DNA of 64,000 bases. Source: Acinetobacter pollinis. Lineage in GTDB: Bacteria; Pseudomonadota; Gammaproteobacteria; Pseudomonadales; Moraxellaceae. A model generated the notes under the pieces. That model was given only the letters and a program-made list of their open reading frames with translations. It did no database searches and had not been told where the DNA came from. The stretch is from NCBI RefSeq assembly GCF_015627175.1, contig NZ_VTDQ01000007.1, positions 1 to 64,000 on the forward strand, in the 5' to 3' direction. Made by a program: the position numbers and the translations under genes. Shown in pieces: positions 1 through 8,436 of the stretch. Each line of letters opens with the position of its first letter. The first letter of the stretch is position 1.

Positions 1-1
1 C

Positions 2-178
2 ACACAGGAGTTACTAGAACATCATGGGCATCAGATTTTATGGTTACCGCCTTATAGCCCTGATTTGAATTCTATTGAAAAGACTTGGGCATGGATTAAG
101 AAAAAGAGAAAAGAATGGCAAGAGGATTGTATTGATCGACTCTTTCAGATGTTTTTTCATTTTTGTATGAGTAATTAG
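2..178 (+). pseudogene. IS630-family transposase, C-terminal end (cut by window edge)
   Basis: An open frame runs in from the left edge and stops with TAG at 176-178, giving 58 residues. It contains the motif PPYSPDLNSIEKTWAWIKKK, which is the signature around the last acidic residue (E) of the DDE catalytic triad in IS630/Tc1-type transposases. Only the C-terminal part is visible, so I cannot tell whether the element is intact outside the window. No clear terminal inverted repeat can be assigned from the flank at 179-292. Typed as pseudogene only because it is incomplete here. Confidence 0.75.
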
Positions 179-292
179 ATTGTTTGACTATATTTTATAA
201 GAATAAATGAAATGAAGCTTTTAAATATTATGCAACTGATAAAAATTTACTTATGCTATAAAAAGTTATATTGATGATACGAGCTTTCATCC

Positions 293-775
293 ATGAATGA
301 GCAAAAAACGAAACTTCATAAAATTAATGCCAAACTAGATAGAATAGGAAACTTTGCAGTTGAGGCATTTCATTACCTCGCATTATTTATTATTGGATGT
401 TTAATTGCATGGTCAGCAGTACATACGACCATTAATATCTTTACAGAAAAGTCATTTGCATCTATTGATGATATTCTTCTCCTGTTCATTTACTTAGAAC
501 TTGGCGCGATGGTCGGTATTTACTTTAAAACCAACCATATGCCTGTACGATTTTTAATTTACATTGCAATTACTGCACTCACCAGATTACTTATTTCTGT
601 AATTCAGCACGACCATAAAGCGGATGTTGGTTTGCTCATTGTTTCTGGCGCGATTCTTATTCTTGCACTTGCCATATTTATTGTACGTTATGCTTCTTGG
701 CATTATCCATCTATTGTCAAAGATAAAAACTCTATACCTCGCCATCTAAAACCTGAAGATGACGAGCTTGCATAA
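293..775 (+). CDS. psiE: PsiE-like phosphate-starvation-inducible membrane protein
   Basis: The 160-residue product has four hydrophobic segments, at roughly residues 26-48, 60-77, 84-103 and 113-133, and matches the PsiE family layout of a small inner-membrane protein. PsiE proteins are induced by phosphate limitation in E. coli, but their biochemical role is unknown. The ATG at 293 follows an AT-rich leader with a plausible -10 (TATAAA-like, near 256). I do not see a convincing Pho box upstream, so phosphate control here is unproven. The gene faces the phospholipase D-like gene and shares a bidirectional terminator with it. Confidence 0.75.
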   Translation: MNEQKTKLHKINAKLDRIGNFAVEAFHYLALFIIGCLIAWSAVHTTINIFTEKSFASIDDILLLFIYLELGAMVGIYFKTNHMPVRFLIYIAITALTRLLISVIQHDHKADVGLLIVSGAILILALAIFIVRYASWHYPSIVKDKNSIPRHLKPEDDELA

Positions 776-783
776 TGCAATAT

Positions 784-811
784 AGAAAAAGCGGTAAATA
801 CCGCTTTTTCT
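784..811. terminator. Bidirectional Rho-independent terminator
   Basis: A perfect 13-bp inverted repeat (784-796 and 799-811) has a GC core of GCGGTA/TACCGC and A/T tracts on both sides. It can end transcription of psiE from the left and of the phospholipase D-like gene from the right. Confidence 0.85.
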
Positions 812-816
812 ACCCA

Positions 817-2280
817 TTAAAATGTAGAAATACCTGACCACTCCAAGAAGCGATATAACCAATATCTCATTTTCGATGAATCTTCATACTTTTCGTAATT
901 TACACTCATTTGCTGACCATTCAAATTTGACCACGATGTATTAAAATAACTTTCAGCATCTTTAAATACTTTCAACTGGTTTGAACCAATTACTCGTAAG
1001 TCAGTTTCTAAATTATAATTTTTTAAATTACGTGCTGTTAAATTTGCAGAACCTAGCAACATTTCACTCTCTGCATTGCCACGCTTAATTACCAGTTTAC
1101 TATGGCATTGTTCACCATGAGTATCACACCAACGTACAGGAACACCTGCCTGATGAAGTTCCATTGCCACCTGACGATTTGGCATTCCAACTTTCTGATG
1201 ACCAAAAGCATCTTTATTCGGATCTAATAGAATATTTAAGTGAACACCACGTTCCTGTGCTGCTTTTAATGCTTCAATAATTTGACGCTCAGATAAATAA
1301 AACATTGCCATTTGAAGGGTTTCACCACGCTGAGTGCCTTGAATAAGTTTCAAAACAGCACGATAAATTGCCTCTTCGGTTAACACCTGTACCTGAGGTA
1401 ATTGATGATTAGCTTCTTCACCCCCCATAAGTACTGCAGGTAAAGTACCACCAGACATTTGAGCGACTGGCTGTTCAGTATTTAATACATCTACAGCCGC
1501 TGCACCAGTAACGACCAAAGCAGCATTGTCATGTCTAGAACTACCCGCATGAATATTTTGCGATGTTACTAAAGCCTGCCATCCACGGGGCGTATCTACG
1601 ACCAGAGTCTTGCGATGGTTCGCTTTAAAATTTAACAAGTTTAAATAACTGCGTATTGTAACTTTTTCGTCGCCAAAAGGATTTGCTAACCAACCTCTTT
1701 GATTATTATTGCCTAAATTCTGACAGCACAAGTACCACAAACCAGACCATGCTGGATTAGATGCTCTTAAAGGCGTTAAGTTTGTTTCAATGAGATCCAC
1801 ACCAACACGGCGTAATTTCACATATTGCTCAGGTGCAAAGCCACCATACATAGAGTTAATAGGATCAGTAAGTACAGTAATTGAAATATTCGGTTGCAAA
1901 GCACGCTTGCGAATTAAAGCTTCAGCAAGCTCTTTCGTTAAAGCACGTTGTTTCTGCTTAGACTCCCCAACCTCATCATTAAGTAAGAACATATCCAACA
2001 CAATGGTCGTTTTGGCTTCATTAATCATTTTTAGCATTTCATCAAAGATTTGATGATGCTGTTCTTGTTGCCCTTGAGCATTTAAATAAGTCTGATCAGA
2101 CAAAAATTGTGCATCTGTATAGTGCAACGGACCTGCATAGTCTAGCCCTACTGGTATAGGTTTTACTGTATGATAAATTGCAGATGAAGCATAGCCCACC
2201 AATAAAACGCCAGCAATCAAACACGTATACTGTTTTTTTGACCAATTTAATTTATGATGAATTCTTTGAAAAATACGCAT
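817..2280 (-). CDS. Phospholipase D-like (cardiolipin synthase superfamily) membrane-anchored protein
   Basis: The 487-residue protein has an N-terminal hydrophobic segment (about 20-36) followed by two PLD domains. The first HKD motif is complete: H222, K224 and D229. The second has H393 and K395, but arginine (R400) sits where the aspartate normally is, followed by GSANLTARN at 410-418. PLD-superfamily enzymes hydrolyse or transfer phosphodiesters, for example in cardiolipin synthesis; a phospholipid substrate is likely here but not shown by sequence. It lies alone on the minus strand, between the psiE terminator and the TonB receptor. Either cardiolipin synthase or a periplasmic phospholipase would fit. 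Confidence 0.75.
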   Translation of the reverse strand: MRIFQRIHHKLNWSKKQYTCLIAGVLLVGYASSAIYHTVKPIPVGLDYAGPLHYTDAQFLSDQTYLNAQGQQEQHHQIFDEMLKMINEAKTTIVLDMFLLNDEVGESKQKQRALTKELAEALIRKRALQPNISITVLTDPINSMYGGFAPEQYVKLRRVGVDLIETNLTPLRASNPAWSGLWYLCCQNLGNNNQRGWLANPFGDEKVTIRSYLNLLNFKANHRKTLVVDTPRGWQALVTSQNIHAGSSRHDNAALVVTGAAAVDVLNTEQPVAQMSGGTLPAVLMGGEEANHQLPQVQVLTEEAIYRAVLKLIQGTQRGETLQMAMFYLSERQIIEALKAAQERGVHLNILLDPNKDAFGHQKVGMPNRQVAMELHQAGVPVRWCDTHGEQCHSKLVIKRGNAESEMLLGSANLTARNLKNYNLETDLRVIGSNQLKVFKDAESYFNTSWSNLNGQQMSVNYEKYEDSSKMRYWLYRFLEWSGISTF

Positions 2281-2283
2281 ATT

Positions 2284-2318
2284 AAAAAACCTAACCCTAT
2301 GTTTTTAGGCTAGGTTTT
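2284..2318 (-). terminator. Rho-independent terminator of the TonB receptor gene
   Basis: An 11-bp stem with one mismatch (2286-2296 with 2308-2318) is followed on the minus strand by a run of T, the complement of the A tract at 2284-2289. It lies just past the stop of the receptor gene. Confidence 0.6.
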
Positions 2319-2353
2319 CTAAACAACTTTTTCAAGCTTATTTTAGTGAAATT

Positions 2354-4408
2354 TTAGAAATTAAAATCCACACCTACTGTGAAGTTTCGCCCAATTTGTG
2401 GCACATTCGCAATGAATGACTCATGTTGATAAACTTTACTATCTAATAAATTATTCGCTTTGGTATATATACGATATCCCATATTTTTTGGGAGTACGCC
2501 ACTGTAGGCAAAGCCTAAATTTAACATATTATAACTCTGTCCATCTGTTTCATAACTTGCAATATCATCTTGTTTAAATACATGATAATACTCTGCTGAA
2601 CCTGTATATCCATTGCCAAAGTCTGCATTTACTCGTGCACCCAAGCGACCACCTGGTATACGTGGTGCATTACCTGCATCTTCTAATTTGCCACGTACAT
2701 AGTCTCCAAATAAGCCAACCGTATAACGTGGTGAAAGCATATAAGAAATATCTCCATCTACACCATAAAGACGTGCCTCAGACTGTGTATATTGAATTAA
2801 ACGGAAATCTTGATAGCGATCTAAAGTATTGGCATAAATAAAGTTATCAAACCAATTGTGGAATACACTCACATTATATTTCAAACGATCATTGTCAAAG
2901 TGAAAGCCCAATTCAAGATTATTTGATTTTTCTGTATCTAAATGGTCATCGCCTAGCTCATAAGTATTTGTTGCCATGTGCTTACCATTTGAGTATAACT
3001 CTTGTGCCATAGGCAAACGTTCTTGATGTGAAGCTGTTAAAGACAGCTTATAGTTTGGAACAAACTCCCAATCCGTAGAACCGGCAATAGAATAAGCAGT
3101 ACCTTCAAAATTTTTCGCATCAGGATTAATATTTGCACGTTTTACATCAATCTTTTGGTGATCGATACGTGAAGACACTTGAAAATGAAGTTGATTCCAC
3201 TGTTTTTGTTGTAAAGCAAATAAACTATATTTTTGGGTGGTTGTCGGATCCATTAACGCCTCATCGCCCCCAATGGTCAGCTTTTGTTGCGTATATTGTG
3301 TACCAAACTGACCTTTCCAGCCTGCCCATGCCTCATTATCTAATGTAATACGCGCATCGGTACCACGACTTTTAAAGGTCGTATCTGGTGTATCACCATC
3401 CATTTCTTGATGCTGATAGTCTGTATAGTTGACTTGTCCGGCTAGTTTTGAAAAACCTGTAAAAGGATCGTTCAACTCTGACTTTATCGCATAACGTTTT
3501 TCTTTTAAATTAATCCATGATAATGCGCCATCATCTTCCTCTTGAGCATGTCCACAAGAGTCTGCGGTAAATCCTGTTTTAGTATTATTAATTTCACATG
3601 CACCATAGGCTGCATTATCACCAGGAATACCATAGCGATCATGCCTTTCGCTATAGGATATGCCTGTAAAACCACGGTCATAAATCCAAGAAAGCCCCAC
3701 GTTATAATCATGCGATTTTGCAAATGTACTGTCTTGACGACGATCCAATGTTTGCAAATCTTGAGGAAGAATATAATTGTTGGCATCACGATTTAGACCG
3801 CCTATACGCAATGCAACCTGATCACCTAACCCAATCGTTGCATTGCCCGAATATAGCATCTCATCACTTGCTGTGTTATAGCGTGCACCTATGCGCCCTT
3901 CATAACCTTTTTCAGGCATTTGTGTAGGAATCTTATTATCGACCACATTAATTAAACCACCTACAGACCCCGCACCATACAATAATGCCTCAGGGCCTTT
4001 CAAAATTTGAATCTCTTGTGCAGAGTTTGGATCTACAGTGACAGCATGATCTGGAGACACAGAAGAAACATCTAGCGCATCTCCACCATTTTCAGTGATT
4101 TTGACACGTGCCCCATCTAAACCACGAATAACAGGTCTACTTACACCTCCAGTATATTGAGCAGCATATACCCCTGACTGACCATTGAGCGCATTCCCAA
4201 TGGTGGTTGCACCTTCGATCAACTGCTTTTGTTGTAAAACATGATCACCTGCTGTTGTATCCAACAGAGAACTTGGCGTTTTATCTGCTTTTAATTCGAT
4301 TGGAGATAAACGATCTACCACTGATGAATCTGCCACTTGTTCAGCAAAAGCACTCTGCATGGCAACAGAAAGTAAAGACAATACAAATAAATGCTGTTTA
4401 ATATACAT
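2354..4408 (-). CDS. TonB-dependent outer-membrane receptor, ZnuD-like
   Basis: The 684-residue product has a signal peptide ending at AFA (about residue 22), a TonB plug domain with the usual RPVIRGLDGARV and GPEALLYGAGSVGG motifs, and a beta barrel ending in an aromatic C-terminus (VDFNF). The barrel segment with ERLPMAQELYSNGKHMATNT and a cysteine/histidine/acidic loop (around 270-290) resembles the zinc receptor ZnuD of Neisseria and its Acinetobacter relatives. It probably imports zinc, or haem or a metallophore. The single-gene unit is preceded by an AT-rich region with a 14-bp palindrome at 4435-4448. Substrate assignment is by family resemblance only. Confidence 0.8.
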   Translation of the reverse strand: MYIKQHLFVLSLLSVAMQSAFAEQVADSSVVDRLSPIELKADKTPSSLLDTTAGDHVLQQKQLIEGATTIGNALNGQSGVYAAQYTGGVSRPVIRGLDGARVKITENGGDALDVSSVSPDHAVTVDPNSAQEIQILKGPEALLYGAGSVGGLINVVDNKIPTQMPEKGYEGRIGARYNTASDEMLYSGNATIGLGDQVALRIGGLNRDANNYILPQDLQTLDRRQDSTFAKSHDYNVGLSWIYDRGFTGISYSERHDRYGIPGDNAAYGACEINNTKTGFTADSCGHAQEEDDGALSWINLKEKRYAIKSELNDPFTGFSKLAGQVNYTDYQHQEMDGDTPDTTFKSRGTDARITLDNEAWAGWKGQFGTQYTQQKLTIGGDEALMDPTTTQKYSLFALQQKQWNQLHFQVSSRIDHQKIDVKRANINPDAKNFEGTAYSIAGSTDWEFVPNYKLSLTASHQERLPMAQELYSNGKHMATNTYELGDDHLDTEKSNNLELGFHFDNDRLKYNVSVFHNWFDNFIYANTLDRYQDFRLIQYTQSEARLYGVDGDISYMLSPRYTVGLFGDYVRGKLEDAGNAPRIPGGRLGARVNADFGNGYTGSAEYYHVFKQDDIASYETDGQSYNMLNLGFAYSGVLPKNMGYRIYTKANNLLDSKVYQHESFIANVPQIGRNFTVGVDFNF

Positions 4409-4837
4409 AATTCAGGCCCAATTTTAATTATAGTTATGTTATAACATATTTATTAATTTACAAGATTTTTCTAAAGTTATTGTTTTTTATACGTTTTATA
4501 AAAAAATAATCTATTTTAAAGCCAATAACTTATGACCATTAAGTCGAAGATCCTCATTTGTATAAATTATTGTTCAAATTAAAATAGATGGCATATAATT
4601 TTTAAAAAAGAGAAACAAAAAAACGTAAATTAAGTTTCAATACCAATATAAAATGCTATATAAATCACATAAAAAATCTTTTTTATTTAAAAAATCAATG
4701 AAATTTTAAATTTCACCACAAAAAACGTTCAGTAACTTCTTGTGTTGAACTACTATTTAATTGTAAAAATATGAATATAAGAAACGCTAAGATGTCTAAA
4801 ACAAACGATAGAAATAGATCAAGGACACGGTGATGAT
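4409..4837. other. AT-rich intergenic region, no gene recognised
   Basis: This 429-base stretch separates divergent genes. It holds the palindrome at 4435-4448 and presumably promoters for both neighbours. Apart from homopolymer A/T runs I see no RNA gene or conserved structure. Confidence 0.5.
4435..4448. promoter_or_regulatory. Candidate metal-regulator operator upstream of the TonB receptor
   Basis: TATGTTATAACATA is a perfect 14-bp palindrome 27 bases upstream of the receptor start. Its half-sites (TGTTAT/ATAACA) resemble those in published Acinetobacter Zur boxes, but the spacing between halves is shorter than the usual consensus, so Fur/Zur-type binding is an inference. Confidence 0.35.
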
Positions 4838-5074
4838 ATGAAAACAACTGCAATTACCTTAAGTACAAACCCCACATTTGTGACTGAAGACGTCGCCTAT
4901 ATACAAGCTATTGGCGGAGAGTTTTTATTTGTATTTTCTGAAAAAAAACCCACCAATTTGAATCCGAAAGAAGCACATCTCGACACTAAAGTATATGTAG
5001 ATGGTAAGTTAGGTAAACTATGGGCATGGAAAAAATACTCGTGGAAAACAAAACTTATTGTCTCTAGTTCATAA
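4838..5074 (+). CDS. Hypothetical 78-residue protein
   Basis: I do not recognise this family. The ATG at 4838 has a Shine-Dalgarno-like AAGGA at 4820-4824, rather far from the start. The protein has no signal peptide or membrane segment. It has a short beta-rich composition with a lysine- and tryptophan-rich C-terminal part (LWAWKKYSWKTK). It is probably cytoplasmic and basic. The gene stands alone between a TonB receptor and aspS, with no co-directional partner within 240 bases. It could be a genuine small protein or a strain-specific orphan. Confidence 0.45.
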   Translation: MKTTAITLSTNPTFVTEDVAYIQAIGGEFLFVFSEKKPTNLNPKEAHLDTKVYVDGKLGKLWAWKKYSWKTKLIVSSS

Positions 5075-5251
5075 TCTTATAACATCAAAAAATGAACGGA
5101 GAGCAAAAATTATAATATAGCATCTGTTTTCACACTCTAAATCGTTGTTTAAAGCCTGAAATATCTATACTCCACACAAGGTTTCATGAGGTTTTTTCCC
5201 TACCCCCTTGAGCCTAAGCCATGAAGTGGGCATAATTGAGTGTTTCTAAGT

Positions 5252-5269
5252 AGTAAGTAAACACTTACT
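5252..5269. promoter_or_regulatory. Inverted repeat resembling a TetR-type operator, upstream of aspS
   Basis: AGTAAGT and ACTTACT form a 7-bp inverted repeat with a 4-base spacer, 49 bases before the aspS start. Repeats of this AAGTnnnnACTT design are common TetR-family operators, but no TetR gene is adjacent. The site may overlap the aspS promoter. Confidence 0.3.
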
Positions 5270-5318
5270 TAAATAATTTTCACAAGTTTTAAATAATAGA
5301 AGTTGGACTAAGTACGCC

Positions 5319-7097
5319 ATGATGCGAACTCATTACTGCGGCTCACTCACAGAAGCCCAAATTGATCAAACAGTTACATTATGCGGTTGGGTACACCGTC
5401 GCCGCGATCATGGCGGTGTCATCTTTCTTGATATGCGAGACCGCGATGGTCTTGTACAAGTGGTTATCGACCCTGACACGCCTGAAGCATTTGCTACTGC
5501 AGATAAAGCACGTTCAGAATTTGTATTAAAAATTACAGGTCGTGTCCGCCGTCGCTATGAAGGCACAGAAAATGCCAATATGGTAAGTGGCCAAATTGAA
5601 GTGCTCGGTAAAGACATTGAAGTATTATCTGCTTCTGAAACACCACCATTCCCACTTAATGACGAAAACATCACTGTTTCTGAAGATGTTCGCTTAAAAT
5701 ATCGTTTCTTAGATATTCGTCGTCCTGAGATGCTTGAGCGTTTACGTTTCCGTTCTAAAGTAACAAACCTTATTCGTAACTATTTAGACGGTCACGGTTT
5801 CTTAGATGTTGAAACTCCAATTTTAACCAAAGCAACACCTGAAGGTGCACGTGACTATCTTGTACCAAGTCGTGTATCTAACGGTAGCTTCTATGCTTTA
5901 CCACAGTCACCGCAACTCTTTAAGCAATTACTTATGGTTGGTGGTATAGACCGCTACTATCAAATTGCTAAATGTTTCCGTGATGAAGACTTACGTGCAG
6001 ACCGCCAACCAGAGTTTACTCAAATCGATGTTGAAACATCATTTTTAAATGATGATGAAATTATGGATTTGATGGAAGGCATGACTGTAAAAATGTTTAA
6101 AGATTTACTTAATGTCGAATTTGGTAAATTCCAACGTATGCCATACAGCGAAGCAATGCGCGACTATGCATCAGATAAACCAGACTTACGTATTCCATTA
6201 AAACTGGTTGATGTTGCAGACTTAATGCAAGAAGTCGAGTTCAAGGTATTTGCTGGACCTGCAAAAGATCCAAAAGGTCGTATTGCAGCTTTACGCGTAC
6301 CAAATGCAAGCTCACTTACACGCAGCCAAATCGACGAATATACAAAATTCGTTGGAATTTATGGTGCTAAAGGCCTTGCGTACATTAAAGTCAATGAAAT
6401 TGAAAAAGGCATTGAAGGGCTTCAATCACCAATTGTGAAGTTTATCGAACCTATTGTTATGCAACTTTTAGAACGCGTTGGCGCGGAAAATGGAGACATT
6501 GTCTTCTTTGGTGCAGACAAAGCGAAAGTTGTAAATGATGCAATGGGTGCTTTACGTGTTAAAATTGGTCATGATTTAAACCTTAAAACATGTGAATGGG
6601 CACCGCTTTGGGTTGTTGACTTCCCAATGTTTGAAGAAACAGATAATGGTAAATGGACATCTGTACACCACCCATTTACATTGCCAAAAAGTAGCGTAGA
6701 AGATGTGAAAAACAATCCAGGTGAAGCTCTATCTGTTGCTTACGATATGGTTTTAAATGGTACAGAGATTGGTGGTGGTTCTTTACGTATTCACACTCTC
6801 GAAATGCAAAAAGCAATTTTTGAAGCGCTTGGTATTTCGGATGAAGAAGCAGAAGATAAATTTAGCTTCTTACTGAATGCATTAAAGTTCGGTGCACCTC
6901 CGCATGGTGGTTTAGCATTTGGCTTAGACCGTCTTGTGATGTTAATGACAGATGCAAGTTCTATTCGTGATGTTATTGCATTCCCTAAAACGAAGACTGC
7001 AGAGTGTCCTCTGACAGAAGCACCGGCTCCTGTAGAAGCAACACAGCTTCGTGATTTAGGTATTCGCCTGCGTGAACAACCTAAAAAAGATGCTTAA
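5319..7097 (+). CDS. aspS: Aspartate-tRNA ligase
   Basis: The 592-residue class IIb synthetase charges tRNA-Asp (possibly also tRNA-Asn) with aspartate. An OB-fold anticodon domain at the N-terminus (RTHYCG...[10 protein letters not shown]) is followed by the catalytic core with motif 2 ([16 protein letters not shown]) and motif 3 ([13 protein letters not shown]), and the bacterial GAD insertion between them. Two ATGs are adjacent (5319 and 5322); homologues begin MRTxYCG or MMRTHYCG, so either may be used. A strong terminator follows. In Acinetobacter this gene marks one border of the LOS outer-core locus. Confidence 0.98.
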   Translation: MMRTHYCGSLTEAQIDQTVTLCGWVHRRRDHGGVIFLDMRDRDGLVQVVIDPDTPEAFATADKARSEFVLKITGRVRRRYEGTENANMVSGQIEVLGKDIEVLSASETPPFPLNDENITVSEDVRLKYRFLDIRRPEMLERLRFRSKVTNLIRNYLDGHGFLDVETPILTKATPEGARDYLVPSRVSNGSFYALPQSPQLFKQLLMVGGIDRYYQIAKCFRDEDLRADRQPEFTQIDVETSFLNDDEIMDLMEGMTVKMFKDLLNVEFGKFQRMPYSEAMRDYASDKPDLRIPLKLVDVADLMQEVEFKVFAGPAKDPKGRIAALRVPNASSLTRSQIDEYTKFVGIYGAKGLAYIKVNEIEKGIEGLQSPIVKFIEPIVMQLLERVGAENGDIVFFGADKAKVVNDAMGALRVKIGHDLNLKTCEWAPLWVVDFPMFEETDNGKWTSVHHPFTLPKSSVEDVKNNPGEALSVAYDMVLNGTEIGGGSLRIHTLEMQKAIFEALGISDEEAEDKFSFLLNALKFGAPPHGGLAFGLDRLVMLMTDASSIRDVIAFPKTKTAECPLTEAPAPVEATQLRDLGIRLREQPKKDA

Positions 7098-7112
7098 ATA
7101 ATGAAATAAAAG

Positions 7113-7134
7113 ACCCTGCTTCGCAGGGTTTTTT
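7113..7134 (+). terminator. aspS Rho-independent terminator
   Basis: The stem ACCCTGC/GCAGGGT with a TTC loop is followed by a run of T. Confidence 0.9.
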
Positions 7135-7198
7135 ATTAATTGTGCTTCATGTTTCACAATGGCATAATATAGACATATATTAATAGGGAGTTCATTCT

Positions 7199-7423
7199 AT
7201 GGCTATGCGCCCAGAAGTACGTCGTCGTGCATTGGTCATCATTGTGTTTTCTATAGTACAGTGGTGCATTATGAACTACATCATTCATAATGAACTATTT
7301 AATATGACTACTTATCAACGCATTTTATACTTCTGTGTTAGTAGTTTATCTGCTGCTTTGCTTATCTTTGTATCATTAATTTATATGGTACTAAAAGGAA
7401 ATGCAGAGAATCATCAGAACTAA
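7199..7423 (+). CDS. Small two-helix inner-membrane protein, unknown function
   Basis: The 74-residue protein has a basic N-terminus (RPEVRRR) and two hydrophobic segments (about 12-29 and 41-66), so it is probably an inner-membrane protein with an N-in topology. An AGGGAG Shine-Dalgarno at 7185-7190 supports the ATG at 7199. I do not recognise a named family. It lies 94 bases before the acyltransferase gene on the same strand; a role in envelope lipid assembly is suggested only by location. Confidence 0.6.
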   Translation: MAMRPEVRRRALVIIVFSIVQWCIMNYIIHNELFNMTTYQRILYFCVSSLSAALLIFVSLIYMVLKGNAENHQN

Positions 7424-7517
7424 TCGCTCTTCATATATTAAAAACAAATTTTTTAAAGCAACTATACAAATTATTTTAATTTGAATAGCTTGCTTTTTTG
7501 TTGATAGACTATTTTCG

Positions 7518-8384
7518 ATGCAACCATTAAAAATTTTTCGCTACATCCCGCTAAAAGCACTTCAAAATATTGCTCAAGCATGTGCTTGGTGGCTAAATAG
7601 ATCACCTGAAAAAGGTATGCTTCGCAAAGTCCTTATTAACTTAAAATTGGTATATCCACATTTACAAGAAAAAGAAAGAGAAAAAATTGCCAAGCAAAGT
7701 GTTATTAAACAATGTATGTCTTATGCAGAGTTTATGAAGTGTTGGGCAATGCCACCTCAGTGGAGTATAAATCAAGTGACTACGGTTCATCAGCTTGATG
7801 TACTGACTCAAGCACTTGCTGACCCAAGAGGCGCTCTCATTATTACACCTCACTTAGGCACATGGGAAATTATGAATGCATGGGTACATCAGTATGGAAA
7901 GCCCACCATTATGTATAAACCCATTAAAGAAAAAATCATGAATGACTTTGTACTTCATTCTAGAGAAGGACTACAGTCTAAACTCGTGCCAACAGATGCG
8001 ACGGGCGTAAAGTTACTCTTTAAAAACTTAAAAGAAGGTGGCTTTAGTGTCATTTTACCCGATCATGTACCTCATCCTTCGGGAGGTGTCATTGTTCCTT
8101 TTTTTAGTATTCATACACTTACAAGTACATTGGCCAGTAAAATGGCTCAAAAAACGGGTTGTCGCCTTGTTGGACTCAGTTGTTTTCGTAAACCAGATGG
8201 CCAAGGCTTCGAAGTGTATTGCGATGCATTAGATAACCCTAACCTGTATAACAAAGATATTCATATTGCGACAACAGCTATGAATGAAGCGATTGAAGAA
8301 ATGATTAAGCGTTCACCAAGCGATTATATGTGGGGCTACAAACGTTTCAGACATGTGCCAGATATTCCTGATGTCTACAAATAA
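7518..8384 (+). CDS. Lysophospholipid/lipid A-type acyltransferase (LpxL/HtrB family)
   Basis: The 288-residue protein belongs to the HtrB/MsbB acyltransferase family, which adds secondary acyl chains to lipid A at the inner membrane. The catalytic HX4E motif is visible as H112-LGTW-E117, and later blocks (LPDHVP, PFFS) fit the family. The product lacks a strongly hydrophobic N-terminal helix, so membrane attachment may be peripheral. It lies beside the LOS outer-core gene block and aspS. Acinetobacter has both LpxL and LpxM homologues; I think this is LpxL-like, but I cannot fix the acyl position from sequence. Confidence 0.8.
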   Translation: MQPLKIFRYIPLKALQNIAQACAWWLNRSPEKGMLRKVLINLKLVYPHLQEKEREKIAKQSVIKQCMSYAEFMKCWAMPPQWSINQVTTVHQLDVLTQALADPRGALIITPHLGTWEIMNAWVHQYGKPTIMYKPIKEKIMNDFVLHSREGLQSKLVPTDATGVKLLFKNLKEGGFSVILPDHVPHPSGGVIVPFFSIHTLTSTLASKMAQKTGCRLVGLSCFRKPDGQGFEVYCDALDNPNLYNKDIHIATTAMNEAIEEMIKRSPSDYMWGYKRFRHVPDIPDVYK

Positions 8385-8436
8385 TTGTCAATTGGCAGTT
8401 AATTTATACTAACCACCAAAGACCTTTTATCATTTA

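Noticed and set aside
3505..3927. Several frames opposite and overlapping the TonB receptor
   Set aside because: They are in other frames of a well-supported gene and have no ribosome site or family resemblance.
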